Shown: in pieces, positions 6,583-8,513 of the stretch | How positions within the stretch are numbered: position 1 is the first letter of the stretch | Layout of the letters: each line of letters starts with the position of its first letter | Origin: Clostridiales bacterium | Lineage (GTDB): Bacteria; Bacillota; Clostridia; Peptostreptococcales; Natronincolaceae | DNA: 8,513 nt | Direction: 5' to 3' | Assembly (NCBI GenBank): GCA_012800145.1 | Contig: JAAZJW010000016.1 | Location: 1-8,513, forward strand | Translations under genes and position numbers: made by a program | The notes under the pieces: generated by a model | Seen by the model: only the letters and a program-made list of their open reading frames with translations | Databases searched by the model: none | What the model was told of the DNA's origin: nothing

Positions 6583-8371
6583 AATACTCAATGATTTAAC
6601 TATAAACAAAATAGCAGCTGGTGAAGTGATAGAAGCTCCCCATTCGGTAGTAAAGGAATTGGTTGAAAATTCCATTGATGCGGGAGCATCCATGGTAACA
6701 TTGGAGATAAAAGAGGGTGGCAAGAAATATATACGGGTCACAGACAATGGCATAGGCATAGGAGAAGAATATGTAGAAAGGGCCTTTATGCGGCATAGCA
6801 CATCAAAAATAACAGATATAGGTGATCTGAGCAATATTGATTCCTTGGGGTTCAGGGGCGAGGCGTTAGCAAGCATTGCGGCAGTTTCCCGGATAAAAAT
6901 GATTACAAGAACAAAAAATCAGGATTATGGTATATTACTTGAAGTTATGGGAGGTGTGATTAAAACCAGGGAAAAAACAGGCTGCCCGACAGGAACTACT
7001 GTTATAGTTGAAAACCTGTTTTTTAATACACCGGCGAGATTAAAATTTATGAAGTCAAATTCTGCTGAAACGGCGGAAGTCAGCAAAATTATTGCACGAT
7101 TATCACTCAGCAATCCCGGTATATCTTTTGGTTATATCAATAACAATAATGCCATATTCACCACTCCCGGGAACAGTATGTTATCTCAAGCAATAGTGTC
7201 CGTATTTGACAAAGATACTTTTAAAAATTTAATTCCTCTGGAATCAAATGAATCGAATATAAAGTTATGGGGTTATATAGGCCAACCGAATTTTGTAAGA
7301 GGTAATAGAAACTTACAAATTATATATGTTAACGGTAGATATGTAAAAAGCAGGTTAATCAGTAAGGTGGTGGAAGAAGCATATAAAGAAAAAGTTGTTA
7401 TTAACAAACATCCTGTTTGTGTATTAAATTTAGATGTTGATCCGTCTGAAATAGATGTTAATGTCCATCCGTCAAAGGTTGAAATAAAATTCGAAAAAGA
7501 AGAACAGGTGCAGAAATTTGTGTATAAATCTATAGCCAAGGCCTTGGAAGAAAATACAATTATGCCTAAATTATTTCCGAGGGTTTTGCAGGGATTCAAC
7601 AATTCAGGAGGCATTGAAAAAAAGGGCAATGTTGCAGGGGATATATTGATAAATGAAGCCTGTGACAATTATGTCCAAAAGTCCAATGTTGCAGAGAAAG
7701 GTCAGTTTGTTGATAAACAAGATAGAGATAACGAAAATTGGGTTCAGGTTAGCGATACATATGAGGATACGGTGCAGTCTTCTTTTTTGGATACATTGTT
7801 GGATCAATATAAAATTATAGGCCAAATATTTGATACCTATATAATTTTAGAAAAAGGACAGTCTTTCTATTTAATTGATCAACATGCGGCTCATGAGAGG
7901 CTGATTTATAATAAATTTTTAGAAGAAATTAAAAACGAAAAGGTTATATCTCAGAGGCTGGTACAGCCAAAGATATTGGAACTATCCAACGAGGATTATA
8001 TATTATTGTCCGAAAATATGGGTTCATTTATCAAAATGGGTTTTCATATTGAGGAATTTGGGATGAACTCGGTGATTATTAGGGAGACTCCTATGATTTT
8101 AGGGAAGCCCCGGGATTTTTCGTTCATTTATGAAATATTGGATGAAACAAGGGATGACAGCAATGTTGCAGGTTATTTTGAAGATGCAATTATCAAAAAA
8201 GCATGCAGAAAGGCGATAAAAGCAAATGATAAACTGGATTATTGCGAAATGAAACAATTGGTGGAGGAGCTTCATACCCTTACACCACCCTTAACCTGCC
8301 CACATGGCAGACCAATTATCCTGGTCATGAGACAGTATGACATTGAAAAGCATTTTAAACGAATACAGTAG
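6566..8371 (+). CDS. mutL: DNA mismatch repair protein MutL (endonuclease-type)
   Basis: MutL couples mismatch recognition by MutS to strand removal. With the ATG at 6566 it has 601 residues. The N-terminal GHKL ATPase has NKIAAGEVIE, the catalytic Glu in KELVENSIDAGA (E31, with N35 for Mg), DNGIGI (60-65), FRGEALASI (96-104) and the GTT-x-V-x-N-LFFNTPAR element. A poorly conserved linker (about 335-405) follows. The C-terminal domain has the marks of MutL nucleases in bacteria without MutH: DQHAAHE (438-444), ACR (546-548) and CPHGRP (578-583), plus a likely beta-clamp contact QRLVQP (463-468). The last Glu of DQHA(x)2E(x)4E is Asn449 here, and the usual ERP of the first ATPase motif reads EAP. 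The other metal-site residues are present, so activity is likely kept. Only 11 bases separate it from miaA. Confidence 0.97.
   Translation: MNRKIEILNDLTINKIAAGEVIEAPHSVVKELVENSIDAGASMVTLEIKEGGKKYIRVTDNGIGIGEEYVERAFMRHSTSKITDIGDLSNIDSLGFRGEALASIAAVSRIKMITRTKNQDYGILLEVMGGVIKTREKTGCPTGTTVIVENLFFNTPARLKFMKSNSAETAEVSKIIARLSLSNPGISFGYINNNNAIFTTPGNSMLSQAIVSVFDKDTFKNLIPLESNESNIKLWGYIGQPNFVRGNRNLQIIYVNGRYVKSRLISKVVEEAYKEKVVINKHPVCVLNLDVDPSEIDVNVHPSKVEIKFEKEEQVQKFVYKSIAKALEENTIMPKLFPRVLQGFNNSGGIEKKGNVAGDILINEACDNYVQKSNVAEKGQFVDKQDRDNENWVQVSDTYEDTVQSSFLDTLLDQYKIIGQIFDTYIILEKGQSFYLIDQHAAHERLIYNKFLEEIKNEKVISQRLVQPKILELSNEDYILLSENMGSFIKMGFHIEEFGMNSVIIRETPMILGKPRDFSFIYEILDETRDDSNVAGYFEDAIIKKACRKAIKANDKLDYCEMKQLVEELHTLTPPLTCPHGRPIILVMRQYDIEKHFKRIQ
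7628..7753 (+). repeat. Degenerate duplication in the MutL linker
   Basis: Two adjacent units, 7628-7684 and 7685-7753, both begin NVA (DNA AATGTTGCAG) and end with NYVQKS or NWVQVS. The 11-mer CAATGTTGCAG occurs at 7627-7637 and 7684-7694, and again at 8161-8171 outside the linker. The third copy shows that some of the identity may be chance, so the duplication is only a possibility. Confidence 0.3.
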
Positions 8372-8375
8372 GAGG
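8370..8375 (+). promoter_or_regulatory. Ribosome binding site of miaA, overlapping the mutL stop
   Basis: AGGAGG shares two bases with the TAG stop of mutL (8369-8371) and lies 7 bases before the GTG at 8383. The GTG at 8381 is followed at once by TGA and cannot be the start. Confidence 0.8.
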
Positions 8376-8382
8376 AAATTGT

Positions 8383-8513
8383 GTGAAAAAAAGATTGCTC
8401 ATTATAGTGGGGCCTACAGCCGTTGGAAAAACGGATATTGGAATAATTCTGGCCAATAAACTAAACGGTGAAATCATTTCCGCGGACTCAATGCAAATTT
8501 ATAAAAATATGGA
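8383..8513 (+). CDS. miaA: tRNA dimethylallyltransferase (MiaA), 5' part, runs off the window
   Basis: MiaA transfers the dimethylallyl group from dimethylallyl diphosphate to N6 of A37 in tRNAs reading UNN codons, making the substrate of MiaB. The visible 43 residues start at GTG with MKKRLLIIVGPTAVGKT. They contain the P-loop GPTAVGKT (10-17) followed by the ISADSMQIYKNM stretch (32-43), which is diagnostic for MiaA (D-S-x-Q-x-Y; D35, Q38 and Y40 contact the tRNA base and catalytic site in the family). About 270 further residues would lie beyond the window. Tight spacing to mutL suggests one transcript. In related Clostridia hfq often follows, but that is outside this sequence. Confidence 0.95.
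   Translation, partial: MKKRLLIIVGPTAVGKTDIGIILANKLNGEIISADSMQIYKNM

Overview
The window is low-GC, AT-rich DNA with strong AGGAGG-type ribosome binding sites and several TTG/GTG starts. It carries the gene order S1-domain protein, cheR, (decayed aminotransferase), miaB, mutS, mutL, miaA. Together these point to a Gram-positive anaerobe of the class Clostridia. The exact genus cannot be told from the sequence.

Layout. Positions 1-909 hold the 3' part of a ribosomal protein S1-like gene. It has two complete S1 RNA-binding domains and an unusual acidic tail made of about five 19-residue repeats. A hairpin terminator that overlaps its stop codon closes this unit. A stand-alone chemotaxis methyltransferase gene, cheR, follows (987-1772). 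Between cheR and miaB, the only stretch over 300 bases without an intact gene (1773-2406) is mostly the remnant of a class I/II aminotransferase on the minus strand. Both ends are missing, there are at least two frameshifts, and conserved residues are altered. Then comes the rightward cluster miaB (2407-3819), mutS (3928-6582), mutL (6566-8371) and miaA (8383 to beyond the window edge).

How the genes work together. MutS recognises mismatches and MutL is the ATP-dependent match-maker, here with a C-terminal endonuclease domain as in bacteria that lack MutH. Their genes overlap by 17 bases, which suggests translational coupling. MiaA and MiaB act in sequence on A37 of tRNAs reading UNN codons: MiaA adds the isopentenyl group and MiaB then methylthiolates it. 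The two tRNA-modification genes therefore bracket the mismatch-repair pair. This is a known clostridial neighbourhood. A good promoter candidate lies directly before mutS.

I found no mobile element, CRISPR array, tRNA/rRNA gene, toxin-antitoxin or defence module, and no evidence of a previously undescribed system. The items most worth a second look are the repeat-built acidic tail of the S1 protein, the aminotransferase remnant, and a substitution in the MutL endonuclease motif.
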